DNA of 21,836 nt from JAAYYM01 sp035271065 (GTDB lineage Bacteria; Bacillota; Clostridia; Lachnospirales; Lachnospiraceae), in the NCBI GenBank assembly GCA_035271065.1, contig DATESB010000009.1:1-21836 (forward strand). The letters run 5' to 3'. Shown here one piece after another: positions 1-7,559 of this stretch (position 1 is the stretch's first letter; each line of letters begins with the position of its first letter). The position numbers and the translations under genes were made by a program. A model generated the notes under the pieces. The model made no database searches and had not been told where the DNA came from. It saw only the letters and a program-made list of their open reading frames with translations.

Positions 1-35
1 CTTTTTTTTATGATGCGATCTCGTTCTCGACTCAT
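1..35 (-). CDS. 5' end of an unidentified gene (partial, runs off left edge)
   Basis: Only the first codons are visible. Read on the minus strand, an ATG at position 35 opens a frame beginning MSRERDRIIKK that continues out of the window. It is preceded by a strong Shine-Dalgarno sequence (AGGAGG, complement of 41-46) five bases upstream, which is the main reason to believe in it. The start is highly charged and basic. A weak -10-like TAAAAT lies at 68-73 on the same strand, without a convincing -35 box. The product cannot be identified from eleven residues. Confidence 0.5.
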   Translation of the reverse strand, partial: MSRERDRIIKK

Positions 36-147
36 TGAACCCTCCTGTGCGACAAAGTTTTTCTTCTATTTTACTTCATCTGTACAGAGATTCGTAGTTT
101 TTTGCATAATTTGTGCGAATTATTTTTACCTTTCAGATCTGAAATGA

Positions 148-297
148 TTAAAGTTAAGTAATTATACTGAAACACCAAGTTCTATTCCAAATGAAGATGC
201 CATTCTCATTGCTTCCGATTATCTTACAGGTCAATTCAAAGCACCTGATAGTTTATTCAAAGTATCTGATACCTCATTCAGACAAACTGATGAGTGA
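148..297 (+). pseudogene. Orphan reading-frame fragment ending in heptad repeats
   Basis: A plus-strand open frame runs from just after a TGA at 145-147 to a TGA at 295-297. It has no in-frame ATG. Its translation looks protein-like (contains PSSIPNEDAILIASDYL) and ends in three degenerate seven-residue repeats: FKAPDSL, FKVSDTS, FRQTDE. An ATG in another frame at 144-146 opens MIKVK and stops at once, so a single-base frameshift could join the two. A strong terminator follows 21 bases after the stop, as expected for a gene end. I read it as the remnant 3' end of a gene or a small repeat-containing gene with an unusual start. No family is recognised. Confidence 0.35.
235..297 (+). repeat. Three in-frame 21-nt tandem repeats
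   Basis: Three consecutive 21-base units start at 235, 256 and 277, each beginning TTCA(A/G)A and each containing CTGAT at the same offset. Units one and two are the most alike. Translated, they give FKAPDSL, FKVSDTS and FRQTDE followed by the stop codon, so the repeat period keeps the reading frame. Confidence 0.6.
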
Positions 298-314
298 AAA
301 TAAGGTTTGAGCTT

Positions 315-357
315 AAAAGGGATATTCCAAGGTAGCAATTGGAATATCCCTTTTTTT
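315..357. terminator. Bidirectional rho-independent terminator
   Basis: A perfect 12-bp stem (GGGATATTCCAA at 319-330, TTGGAATATCCC at 339-350) closes an 8-base loop. Seven T residues follow on the plus strand, and four A residues precede the stem, giving a shorter U tract on the minus strand. It can end both the plus-strand fragment at 148-297 and the convergent Fic gene whose stop is at 384. Confidence 0.9.
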
Positions 358-383
358 GATTAAATACAGTAGTGGATTCTTGA

Positions 384-1427
384 TTAAGTTCTTGTATAGA
401 AAGTAGCCTTCCCCCGACCATGTCTTTCTATTGTGCCCTCATTTGCAAGGGCCTTTAATGAATTTTCTATGGAAGCTCTTGACGCTGTAGGAACAAGTTC
501 CATAATCTCACTCTTAGTAAACTTACCAATCTTTTGTTCAGTAGCTCGTCGTACCATCTCTACAACCGGCAGTTTTTCATCAAATAAATCTACCCTTTTT
601 TCAAAATCTCTGTATGCTGCAAGAATAATTCCAAGAATATATTTGATAAAGGGTGTTGCATCATTTTCTCCTTCGTGCCAACCTGTTCCGCTTGTTCTAA
701 GCACTTCATAATACTTACTTTTTGTTTTCTCAATTTTACTTTCCAAACTGATATATCTGCCAACTACGTAATCACAGCGATATAAGAGTAGTGTTGTAAG
801 CAAACGACTCATTCTCCCATTCCCGTCATTAAATGGATGAATACACAAAAAGTCGTTGATAAAAATAGGAATCAACACAAGTGTATCTAAATCGCAGGAA
901 TCCACAACCTGATTAAAGTTCTCGCAAATTGCGCTAATTGCATCAGGTGTCTCATATGGTGCCATCGGTGTAAATATGACTGTCTGCGATCCATCCGGAT
1001 GCGTTTCAGCAATCACATTTTGAGTATTCTTGAATCTACCACCAATTGCCTTTTCAGAATACTGGTATAAATCTCTGTGCAACTGTAAAATGTATGAATC
1101 TCGAAGAGGAATATACTCATAATTCTCATGGATTGTATTTAGGACATCTCTATATCCCATGATTTCTTCTTCATCTCTATTTCTAGGGGTTGTTTTCTCC
1201 TTGCAAAGCTGTCGCACTCTTGTGCTGGTCGTAACAATACCTTCTATCTTGTTAGAAGCCTCTGTACTTTGAATCTTTGCAATCTCTATTAATTTATCCA
1301 GTGTTGCCGGTTTCTGTTTCAAGTATAGTTCTTGTCTTCCCTTAAACTCATGAATCTGAGCCACAAGTCCCAAAATTTCAGAATCCCACTGTTTTTTTTT
1401 CAATTTGGAATAATTAAATTCTCTCAT
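384..1427 (-). CDS. Fic family protein (probable AMP-transferase) with C-terminal winged helix
   Basis: Fic enzymes usually transfer AMP from ATP to a hydroxyl side chain of a target protein. Residues 197-205 read HPFNDGNGR, the complete Fic active-site motif with catalytic His197 and the anion-binding GNGR loop, so the protein should be active. Residues 58-63 (SNKIEG) match the inhibitory [S/T]xxxE[G/N] helix; its place N-terminal to the Fic core makes this a class II, self-inhibited Fic. Residues from about 290 to 347 look like a winged helix-turn-helix, the usual companion in this group. The 347-residue length is normal. AAGGAG seven bases upstream supports the start. The gene has its own promoter with inverted repeats, suggesting autoregulation through the C-terminal domain (inference). 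The target protein is unknown. No antitoxin partner is adjacent, consistent with intramolecular inhibition. Confidence 0.93.
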   Translation of the reverse strand: MREFNYSKLKKKQWDSEILGLVAQIHEFKGRQELYLKQKPATLDKLIEIAKIQSTEASNKIEGIVTTSTRVRQLCKEKTTPRNRDEEEIMGYRDVLNTIHENYEYIPLRDSYILQLHRDLYQYSEKAIGGRFKNTQNVIAETHPDGSQTVIFTPMAPYETPDAISAICENFNQVVDSCDLDTLVLIPIFINDFLCIHPFNDGNGRMSRLLTTLLLYRCDYVVGRYISLESKIEKTKSKYYEVLRTSGTGWHEGENDATPFIKYILGIILAAYRDFEKRVDLFDEKLPVVEMVRRATEQKIGKFTKSEIMELVPTASRASIENSLKALANEGTIERHGRGKATFYTRT

Positions 1428-1448
1428 TTGCCTACTCCTTGCTTCTTT

Positions 1449-1502
1449 CGCCTAATTATACCATTCTATTAGGCGTATTTCAAGTGCAATAGGTGTATAT
1501 TC
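1449..1502 (-). promoter_or_regulatory. Promoter of the Fic gene with inverted-repeat operator
   Basis: On the minus strand, TTGAAA (1478-1483) and an extended -10 TGGTATAAT (TATAAT at 1455-1460) are 17 bases apart, a near-consensus sigma-A promoter. Perfect 8-bp inverted repeats CGCCTAAT (1449-1456) and ATTAGGCG (1468-1475) flank the -10 box. A third, diverged half-site lies at about 1489-1502 (plus strand AATAGGTGTAT), in direct orientation to the second. The arrangement fits a repressor site covering the -10 and reaching upstream of the -35. The Fic protein's own winged helix is a candidate ligand; that is inference. Confidence 0.75.
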
Positions 1503-1529
1503 CAAAACATTAGCGCCTGGGCTACTCTC

Positions 1530-2231
1530 TCATTTTATAGTTCTTTCCCACATGGCATTTGTCTCTGCCTCAAACACCTCTCTCGGAAATAAAAGTTCCC
1601 TAAGCCTCTCATGTGTTTCAGAAGTAATTCCTCCTGCAGCAAATTCTGCTCCGGCACGTTTCACGGCTTCAAGATATGCATCTGTTTTTTCTTTTGCCTC
1701 CGGTACACGGAACAATTCACCCTGTCCGCAGAATATTGTCTCATAGACGCCTCTTCCATAGAGATGGTCAAACATACCAAGAACACTGTCATAGTTCTTT
1801 TCTGCTGTATAGAACCCACAGGTAGAAATCAATATGTACTTCTTTCCGCTCATATCATATCGAGCCGGATGACTTCCATTACCGACATTTCCTTCTACTT
1901 CTATCATATCTGGAAGTGCCATGGGGAGTTGTCGATCCATTACATTTTTCATTGCTCCCGGAATATTGAAGTAATATAGCGGAAAACTCCATATAATAAT
2001 GTCTGCCCATAATTGACTCTCAATGACCGATTCCATATCATCCTGTATGATACATTTTCCGGGCGTTTTTATCCAACAACCAAAACATCCTTTGCACGGA
2101 GTTATTTGCATCTTGGACACGGAGACTTCTCGAACCTCCGCATTTCCCAAGCCCTCAATAAAGGCTCTGGTCAGTTTCATTGTATTGCTATTATCTCCTT
2201 TTGGACTTCCATTTATAATTAGTATTTTCAT
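1530..2231 (-). CDS. Iron-sulfur flavoprotein / NAD(P)H-dependent FMN reductase family
   Basis: A 233-residue flavodoxin-fold protein. The N terminus MKILIINGSPKGDNSN is the first beta strand and phosphate-binding loop for FMN. Cysteines 46, 49, 52 and 60 form C-x2-C-x2-C-x7-C, matching the compact cluster motif of archaeal and clostridial iron-sulfur flavoproteins that bind a 4Fe-4S cluster beside FMN. The later stretch around WSFPLYYFNIPGAMKN is typical of flavodoxin-2/FMN reductase proteins and shapes the flavin pocket. It would be a cytoplasmic electron-transfer or quinone/xenobiotic-reducing protein. Its start is one base past the stop codon of the PadR gene, and GAGGAAA at the end of that gene serves as its ribosome binding site, so the two are co-transcribed. 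The physiological substrate is unknown. Confidence 0.85.
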   Translation of the reverse strand: MKILIINGSPKGDNSNTMKLTRAFIEGLGNAEVREVSVSKMQITPCKGCFGCWIKTPGKCIIQDDMESVIESQLWADIIIWSFPLYYFNIPGAMKNVMDRQLPMALPDMIEVEGNVGNGSHPARYDMSGKKYILISTCGFYTAEKNYDSVLGMFDHLYGRGVYETIFCGQGELFRVPEAKEKTDAYLEAVKRAGAEFAAGGITSETHERLRELLFPREVFEAETNAMWERTIK

Positions 2232-2232
2232 C

Positions 2233-2772
2233 TTATTTTTCCTCCAATTTTGCGATACAGGAATCGCACCATTCCAGCATCATTTGCGCATAATGAATAC
2301 CAAATTCTCTCGTCATATTCCAATACTGTGTCTTTTCTTTATTCTTTACAATATCCTCATAGAATACGGTGTTGAGATCGGCTTTTGAAATGCTCATAAG
2401 TGTTTTCTGACAATCTTCTCTCATTGCCCGAAAGTGTTCAATGCTGTCTCCTTTTGATAGTTCTCCCATAAAAAAAGTTTTCATTAAAATGGGGAAATTC
2501 ATTTTCTTCCCAAAGTCTTCATCCAACAACCATTGCTCAAGTTCAACCTTTCCCTCCTTAGTAATCGAAAAAACTTTTTTATCCGGCTTTCCGCTTTGTT
2601 CAACAATTGTATCTGATACAAATCCTTTTGCACTTAATGTTTGCAGTTCTCGATAAATCTGACTGGTGTTGGCGGACCAAAAGAAATTGAGAGAGTCACG
2701 AAATACCTCCATAATTTCATATCCTGTCATCTCACCATAATTTAATAGTCCCAGAATTCCGTGTTTTAACAT
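2233..2772 (-). CDS. PadR family transcriptional regulator
   Basis: A 179-residue repressor of the PadR family. The N terminus (MLKHGILGLLNYGEMTGYEIMEVF) is the classic PadR winged helix-turn-helix opening, followed by IYRELQTLSAKGFV (recognition helix and wing region) and a PDKKVFSITKEG beta wing. The C-terminal half is the helical dimerisation region, long as in the PadR-s1/Vir type. The frame is open to 2820, but the start at 2772 is preferred: it has AAAGGAGG seven bases upstream and begins at the conserved residue block, and the upstream codons overlap the promoter. It is followed one base later by the flavoprotein gene, a usual layout in which the repressor controls itself and its partner in response to a small aromatic or toxic ligand. 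The ligand here is unknown. Confidence 0.92.
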   Translation of the reverse strand: MLKHGILGLLNYGEMTGYEIMEVFRDSLNFFWSANTSQIYRELQTLSAKGFVSDTIVEQSGKPDKKVFSITKEGKVELEQWLLDEDFGKKMNFPILMKTFFMGELSKGDSIEHFRAMREDCQKTLMSISKADLNTVFYEDIVKNKEKTQYWNMTREFGIHYAQMMLEWCDSCIAKLEEK

Positions 2773-2788
2773 GAGATTGCCTCCTTTC

Positions 2789-2837
2789 ATATTCCACTTG
2801 TTGAATATATTATATTCCACAAGTGGAATATTGTCAA
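2789..2837 (-). promoter_or_regulatory. Consensus promoter with two PadR-type operator palindromes
   Basis: On the minus strand a perfect TTGACA (2832-2837) and TATAAT (2809-2814) are exactly 17 bases apart. A perfect 20-bp palindrome, ATATTCCAC-AA-GTGGAATAT, lies at 2812-2831 and fills the spacer. A second copy with one arm mismatch (ATATTCCAC-TT-GTTGAATAT) lies at 2789-2808, covering the expected transcription start, with centres 23 bp apart. The layout is that of a strongly repressed promoter with two repressor dimers about two helical turns apart. The site does not carry the ATGT-N8-ACAT pattern described for several PadR proteins, so it may be a different recognition sequence. Confidence 0.88.
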
Positions 2838-2852
2838 CATCTTTTTCACACT

Positions 2853-2893
2853 AAAAAAGCCTGCCTGAATTGTTTCATACAATTCAGGCAGGC
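2853..2893 (-). terminator. Rho-independent terminator ending the CapA operon
   Basis: A perfect 14-bp stem (GCCTGCCTGAATTG at 2859-2872 with its complement at 2880-2893) has a 7-base loop. On the minus strand six T residues follow it (complement of 2853-2858). It lies 85 bases beyond the CapA stop codon and just before the PadR promoter, insulating that promoter from upstream read-through. Confidence 0.93.
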
Positions 2894-2909
2894 ACTTCTT
2901 ATAGAGACC

Positions 2910-2972
2910 TTTGCATTCTACTTGCGTTTTTCATAGGAACTTTTGTATTTCTATTGCGCTTTTCATATGAAC
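2910..2972. repeat. Imperfect 32-bp-period tandem repeat in the CapA 3' untranslated region
   Basis: Two 31-base units begin at 2910 and 2942. By eye 24 of 31 positions match, including TTGCG, TTTTCATA and the GAAC end. They lie between the CapA stop and the terminator. No open frame or protein-binding motif was recognised; a simple duplication that has since diverged is the plainest reading. Confidence 0.6.
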
Positions 2973-2978
2973 TATTGC

Positions 2979-4424
2979 TTAATCATTTAATAAATACACT
3001 GTACAACTATCGTCCCCCTGATGCGTAACTACCTTCTCCAACCCATACTCTTCTACCGAAACCTCGCCCTTTGGAGACTTAACTAACGTAAATTCAGCTA
3101 ATCCGCCCACCAGACATTCCTCTCGATCCTGACCGGAAATCAGATTTCCCAAGGAATAATATACAAGCATTTGATGTCCGTCTTCCCTTGTTCTCATTTC
3201 ATAAGGCTGCAATACGTGCGGATGCGTTCCAACTACCACATCTACACCATGTTCTATCAACAAGTCCGACCAGTACTGCTGGTCTTCATCCACTTCCTCG
3301 CTGTATTCTGTCCCCCAATGTGCAAACACAATCACTGCATCTGCATTCATCCTTGCATAATCCAATTGCGCAATCACTCTGTCTTCATCGCAAAACTGCT
3401 CCACAAGATATGGATATTCTTTCGGCGAAGGTATCCCGTTTGTGCCATACGTATAATTCAGCAAAGCAATTCGTATCCCGTTTTTCTCAACAATTTTAAC
3501 TGCTGCCTCTTCGTTTGGTGGATTAACTCCAAGATACGTCAGCTCTTCCTGCTTTTCATAAAACGACGTTGTAACCTCAATCCCGTAAAGTCCCTTATCC
3601 AGCACATGATTCGTCGCCAGCGTCACAATATCAAACCCGGTATTTACAATTGCATCTCCCACTTCAATAGGTGTTCCAAATCTGGGATAATCACTAATCA
3701 ATCCCTCATCCTCAACAAATATCGTCTCCTGATTGATAGATGCATAATCCGCCTGCTCGATTCTCTCCTGAATGTTCTCATATAAATAATCATATCCTTT
3801 GTCTTCATCCCGCAGTACCCGCAAATGCATCAGATTGTCTCCCGCGCACACAAAACTGACTCTTTCTTCTTTTGCCTCTCCAACAAGTTTCAAGCCAAAA
3901 TCCAGCCATTCCCATACCATGCTGACATCTGCCCTATCTGTAACAATCAGTCTGTCATGTGAGCCTCTTGCAATCGACGACACTTCATACCCCAGCGCTG
4001 AAGACATCCAAACAGCACGAAGTTTACTATCCTTTGTATCATCCCACTGGTAAATAAAGATATGCTGTTCCAGCCGGATATCATTATGTTTCACCCAAAT
4101 CGGGCGGTACTTTCCATAACTGCCATGTTTCCAAACCAGCAGAATCAGTTCATTCTTTCCGTCATGATTGATATCATAGGATAGTACATCCTGCACAAAC
4201 CAATCCCGATTCGTTTCAAAAACCGTCGACTTTTCCATTTGTATACTGAGTGTTTGCTCCTGCAACAAGACCTGTGCCCCTTCGTATTGGAACTCTTTCT
4301 CCTGCCAATCAATCCAATTCGGCAGAAACATACCCATCCACCAGCATAAGAAGATGGCAGCGATAGACATTATCGCTGCCGCCAATCCAAATAGCATCTT
4401 CTTTGCAAATCCTTTAGTAATCAT
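2979..4424 (-). CDS. Membrane-anchored CapA-type metallophosphatase with N-terminal calcium-loop domain
   Basis: A 481-residue protein of the CapA (poly-gamma-glutamate synthesis, PGA_cap) family. Residues 8-32 form one membrane segment, placing the rest outside. About residues 80-190 form an extra region with DINHDGKNE (84-92), an acidic loop of the FG-GAP/VCBS calcium-binding type. The CapA domain follows: FVCAGDNLMH (D196), LATNHVLDKG (from 269), VIVFAHWGTEY (from 364), VVVGTHPH (396-403) and YYSLGNLIS (422-430), the usual metal-ligand blocks. The frame is open to 4541, but the start at 4424 is preferred because it places the anchor at the N terminus; AGGAG lies 11 bases upstream. It overlaps the DUF3160 stop by 11 bases, so translation is coupled. 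CapB, CapC and CapE genes are absent, so polyglutamate synthesis is unlikely. Substrate unknown. Confidence 0.87.
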   Translation of the reverse strand: MITKGFAKKMLFGLAAAIMSIAAIFLCWWMGMFLPNWIDWQEKEFQYEGAQVLLQEQTLSIQMEKSTVFETNRDWFVQDVLSYDINHDGKNELILLVWKHGSYGKYRPIWVKHNDIRLEQHIFIYQWDDTKDSKLRAVWMSSALGYEVSSIARGSHDRLIVTDRADVSMVWEWLDFGLKLVGEAKEERVSFVCAGDNLMHLRVLRDEDKGYDYLYENIQERIEQADYASINQETIFVEDEGLISDYPRFGTPIEVGDAIVNTGFDIVTLATNHVLDKGLYGIEVTTSFYEKQEELTYLGVNPPNEEAAVKIVEKNGIRIALLNYTYGTNGIPSPKEYPYLVEQFCDEDRVIAQLDYARMNADAVIVFAHWGTEYSEEVDEDQQYWSDLLIEHGVDVVVGTHPHVLQPYEMRTREDGHQMLVYYSLGNLISGQDREECLVGGLAEFTLVKSPKGEVSVEEYGLEKVVTHQGDDSCTVYLLND

Positions 4425-6687
4425 ATTCCCACTGACTCCTGTAACTCTGCGTCCATTCCGGTTGTTTGATACTTTCATCCTTCTCATAAGGTACCATGTT
4501 TTCATCCATGCCCATACCAAGCATCTGTCTCCATTCAACATCTGTCAAGCGATTACCTATCGGCTGCATAAATTGATAATAAGTAAATACGGCACCCTTG
4601 GCAATTCTCAGTTTACCTTCTACAGGTACCACTACGTAAATCGTGGAAATGCCACCGATTGCCTGCTCCAAAACTGCTCCGTTTGGATCTGTTGCCACAT
4701 CTACTACCAATGCAGCTGGATATTCAACACTACCCAAAACCCCATCATCATCCTGCTCTTTCACTGCCTCTGCCCAGAAATGCTCTATATTACCACCATA
4801 AGAACGAATCAATTCATAGTCCTCTTCTGTAATCTTGTCACCGGTCAATTCCTTCACCGATATTTCCTTGAGTCGATCTGAAAGTTCACTTAACCGCTCC
4901 AAATTCTCTTTGTCCGCTTTGCTGAGTACTCCAAAACTCTCCAAGCCTTCTGCGGTATTCTTGGTCAATGCACTTAATTTTGCATATACTTCCACTTCCG
5001 GCTCCACATATCCGCGGTCATCCAGCACCTCATTATCGCCACCCATTTCTGCCATAAACTGTTTTGAATAGAGGACGGTATCATGTTTCAATTCTGTAAA
5101 ACTTGACAGGAATGACTCCACATTCTTTTTTGTCCACTCACTATTCTGCATGAATACCGGATAACCCTCTCCCTTTTCAGTCAAAAGCGGTCGTAACGTA
5201 TCCAGCCATCCTCCATACAAACTTGCCCTCCACAGCAGGCTTGACGCATTTGCAATTTCTTCCCGTACTTTGTTCATATTCTCAGTATATCCCTGATACT
5301 CAAAGTTTCCGTCTTCCTCCAGCAAATCAAGTGCCACATCGGATCCCATAGCTGCCGGAACATCCAATGAATCCGGCAAATTTCGTGTATTTCCATCTGG
5401 GTTTTCTTTTACCTTGCTGTAACACAACTGCGTGAAAATAGCTGCATCCAAAGTAAATCGCTGTCCCATAAATCGATAACCTTTTGCTTCCTCTGTCTTA
5501 TCTGTCTTCCCACCATCATCCATAAATACCATCGAATTAATGGCCGGTGGGTCTAATTCAGCTGTTAGCCTATGATACTTCTGAAATGCTTCTTCATTTC
5601 CAATTAATGACACAGATGTCACATTTTCTCCATATGCTTGCTGTATCAATGGATAATATTCATAAATTCCCGAATCATCACTTGCTCCTGCAAAAAATGC
5701 AGTGATTGAATATACCTTCTCCCAATTTTCAAATGACTCATCGCTTAGTGCAAGTGTCATGAGCAATGCACATCTGTCTGTCAGTTCATCCTTTTGAGTA
5801 AAATTGCGACGCCCATACCACATCATTGTCCGGAAATATTTCTCTAACTGTTCGTCGCCATCATAATAACCTCTTGGCTTATACTGCGAATAATCCTCAA
5901 GTTCATCAATTAACGGAGACTTTTCGATTGCTTCTGCAGCTGAAATCAATTCTAATTCCCGCTCTGCAATATCCTTCACATAGTTAGGTGTAGAAACATC
6001 TGCTCCTATCAGGGTGGCTCCAACTGTAAAGAATGCCACATTGATCTTTGAAGCCTCTTCCCACTCAGAACCCTTCAGTTGCTCATACTGGCTCATGGAA
6101 CTCTCCTGCATGTCTTTACTCATATTCTTCACGGCATCTAAGAGATAATTCCGTTCCGTGTTTTTTTGGAGCATAGCAAAATATAAATGATAGGTATGCA
6201 TCATAGAATCCACCGTAACAAAATTCGGTGTTTGCATATAACGATTATATTCATATTCATCAAAGAATTCATATCCTTCGCCATCCACAACTACAAAATA
6301 GTTCTTTGCAAGTTGATCCAACATATGCTCTTGTAGATGAATACGATCCATATTTTCGATATTCGAAAAATCCGATTCCACCTGATACTTCGGCACAGAC
6401 GGAACATATTCGGGCATATCCAGATTGGCATTCTCGCCAATCAGGAAGTTTCTGCTTCCGCTGACAGCCAGTGAAAAGAAGCCTTGATTATCAATTGAAA
6501 CATCCTCTGACACCTCATCACTAGCCTCGATCGGTTCTTTTTCCTGCTCCACGTTCTCGTCTTGTGTAACAACCTCTGGCTGCTCGTTCTTTGCAGCACA
6601 TCCCACCATGATAGTTGCAGCAACTAATAAGATGCCAAGACAGATTCTTGTAACTAAAATTTTTTTGTTTTCCTTCATTTTACTCAT
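4414..6687 (-). CDS. DUF3160 family lipoprotein
   Basis: A 757-residue exported lipoprotein. Residues 1-29 are a basic N terminus and hydrophobic stretch ending MVG-C30, a lipobox, followed by an acidic linker (about 31-65) typical of lipoproteins tethered to the outer face of the membrane. The remainder resembles DUF3160: the block around PNFVTVDSMMHTYHLYFAML is the most characteristic, and the body is rich in aromatic and acidic residues with many helices. The molecular function of DUF3160 is not known. The start overlaps the stop of the exporter gene by four bases (ATGA), with GAAGGGAG upstream, and its own stop overlaps the CapA start. Coupling to an anchored metallophosphatase suggests that both act together at the cell surface (inference). 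Confidence 0.83.
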   Translation of the reverse strand: MSKMKENKKILVTRICLGILLVAATIMVGCAAKNEQPEVVTQDENVEQEKEPIEASDEVSEDVSIDNQGFFSLAVSGSRNFLIGENANLDMPEYVPSVPKYQVESDFSNIENMDRIHLQEHMLDQLAKNYFVVVDGEGYEFFDEYEYNRYMQTPNFVTVDSMMHTYHLYFAMLQKNTERNYLLDAVKNMSKDMQESSMSQYEQLKGSEWEEASKINVAFFTVGATLIGADVSTPNYVKDIAERELELISAAEAIEKSPLIDELEDYSQYKPRGYYDGDEQLEKYFRTMMWYGRRNFTQKDELTDRCALLMTLALSDESFENWEKVYSITAFFAGASDDSGIYEYYPLIQQAYGENVTSVSLIGNEEAFQKYHRLTAELDPPAINSMVFMDDGGKTDKTEEAKGYRFMGQRFTLDAAIFTQLCYSKVKENPDGNTRNLPDSLDVPAAMGSDVALDLLEEDGNFEYQGYTENMNKVREEIANASSLLWRASLYGGWLDTLRPLLTEKGEGYPVFMQNSEWTKKNVESFLSSFTELKHDTVLYSKQFMAEMGGDNEVLDDRGYVEPEVEVYAKLSALTKNTAEGLESFGVLSKADKENLERLSELSDRLKEISVKELTGDKITEEDYELIRSYGGNIEHFWAEAVKEQDDDGVLGSVEYPAALVVDVATDPNGAVLEQAIGGISTIYVVVPVEGKLRIAKGAVFTYYQFMQPIGNRLTDVEWRQMLGMGMDENMVPYEKDESIKQPEWTQSYRSQWEYDY

Positions 6688-7553
6688 CCCTTTTCTCCCT
6701 TCATTTCATTTAACAATGTAAAACCAAGTATCAATACGCCACCTATTATCTGAATGACCGAAATATTTTCCCGTAATATCAACACAGAAACCACCACTGC
6801 CGTCAATGGGTCAATATAACTGAGGATTGCCGCTTCCTGTCCCTTCAAATCCTTTAACGATGAAAAATAGAAACAGTACATCATTCCGGTATGCACAATT
6901 CCGACAATCAGTAGGTTCGCAATGCCCGACCATCCGGCCTTTTCTAAATGAATGCCTTCTGTCAACGCAACATATGGAATCAGCGTAATGACTGCTGCAC
7001 TGAACTGTAACAGCGTTCGGTCAATTCCCGTTACATTCTTAATAAATTTATTGATAATCACCACAGTCGCATACAGCACAGCCGCCCCGAGTCCGAGACA
7101 AACACCGATAAAATGGTTGCTTCCCACTCCGGCTCCCATTAAATCAATGATTAACACCATTCCGATTGTTGCCATGATAAAACAGATAATCTGCTTAATA
7201 GTCAATCGCTCCCGAAACAATATCGGACACACAATAATGACAATCACAGGCGCAAAATAATAACTGAGCGTTGCAATCGAAACCGTCGTGTATCGGTACG
7301 CTTCAAAAAGCAAAATCCAATTAAAACCCATAGCTGCCCCGGAAATAAATAAAAGCGGCAAGTCTTTCTTAATCACTGCCAATTGCATCTTTTTCCCGGT
7401 ACACATCTGATAAATAGAAATAACGATAATTGCAATAATTCCCCTGAACAGGGCTATCTCACCCGATGTCAGCGGAATATTCTTTACAAACAAACCTATT
7501 GTGCCAAATGCCACCATCGCAATGATCATTTTGCTTTTTGCTTGTGCTGTCAT
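6684..7553 (-). CDS. EamA/DMT superfamily transporter
   Basis: A 289-residue integral membrane protein with about ten hydrophobic segments in two related halves, as in the drug/metabolite transporter family. The first half starts near residue 8 and includes the FRGIIAIIVISIYQ helix; the second begins near FIGVCLGLGAAVLYAT, with the conserved LSYIDPLTAVVVSVLILRE block near the C terminus. Family members export amino acids, metabolites or nucleobase-like compounds; the substrate cannot be told from sequence. AAGGAAA upstream of the ATG serves as ribosome binding site. It lies six bases after the small gene and overlaps the DUF3160 gene by four bases, so it sits inside one operon. Confidence 0.9.
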   Translation of the reverse strand: MTAQAKSKMIIAMVAFGTIGLFVKNIPLTSGEIALFRGIIAIIVISIYQMCTGKKMQLAVIKKDLPLLFISGAAMGFNWILLFEAYRYTTVSIATLSYYFAPVIVIIVCPILFRERLTIKQIICFIMATIGMVLIIDLMGAGVGSNHFIGVCLGLGAAVLYATVVIINKFIKNVTGIDRTLLQFSAAVITLIPYVALTEGIHLEKAGWSGIANLLIVGIVHTGMMYCFYFSSLKDLKGQEAAILSYIDPLTAVVVSVLILRENISVIQIIGGVLILGFTLLNEMKGEKG

Positions 7554-7559
7554 AGTATA

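Noticed and set aside
433..711. Long plus-strand frame inside the Fic gene
   Set aside because: It lies opposite a well-supported Fic gene with its own promoter and motifs; composition is of an antisense shadow.
4425..4541. Longer CapA start at 4541
   Set aside because: The extra 39 residues lie within DUF3160 coding sequence and would place a basic segment before the membrane anchor; the 4424 start has AGGAG upstream and begins just before the anchor.
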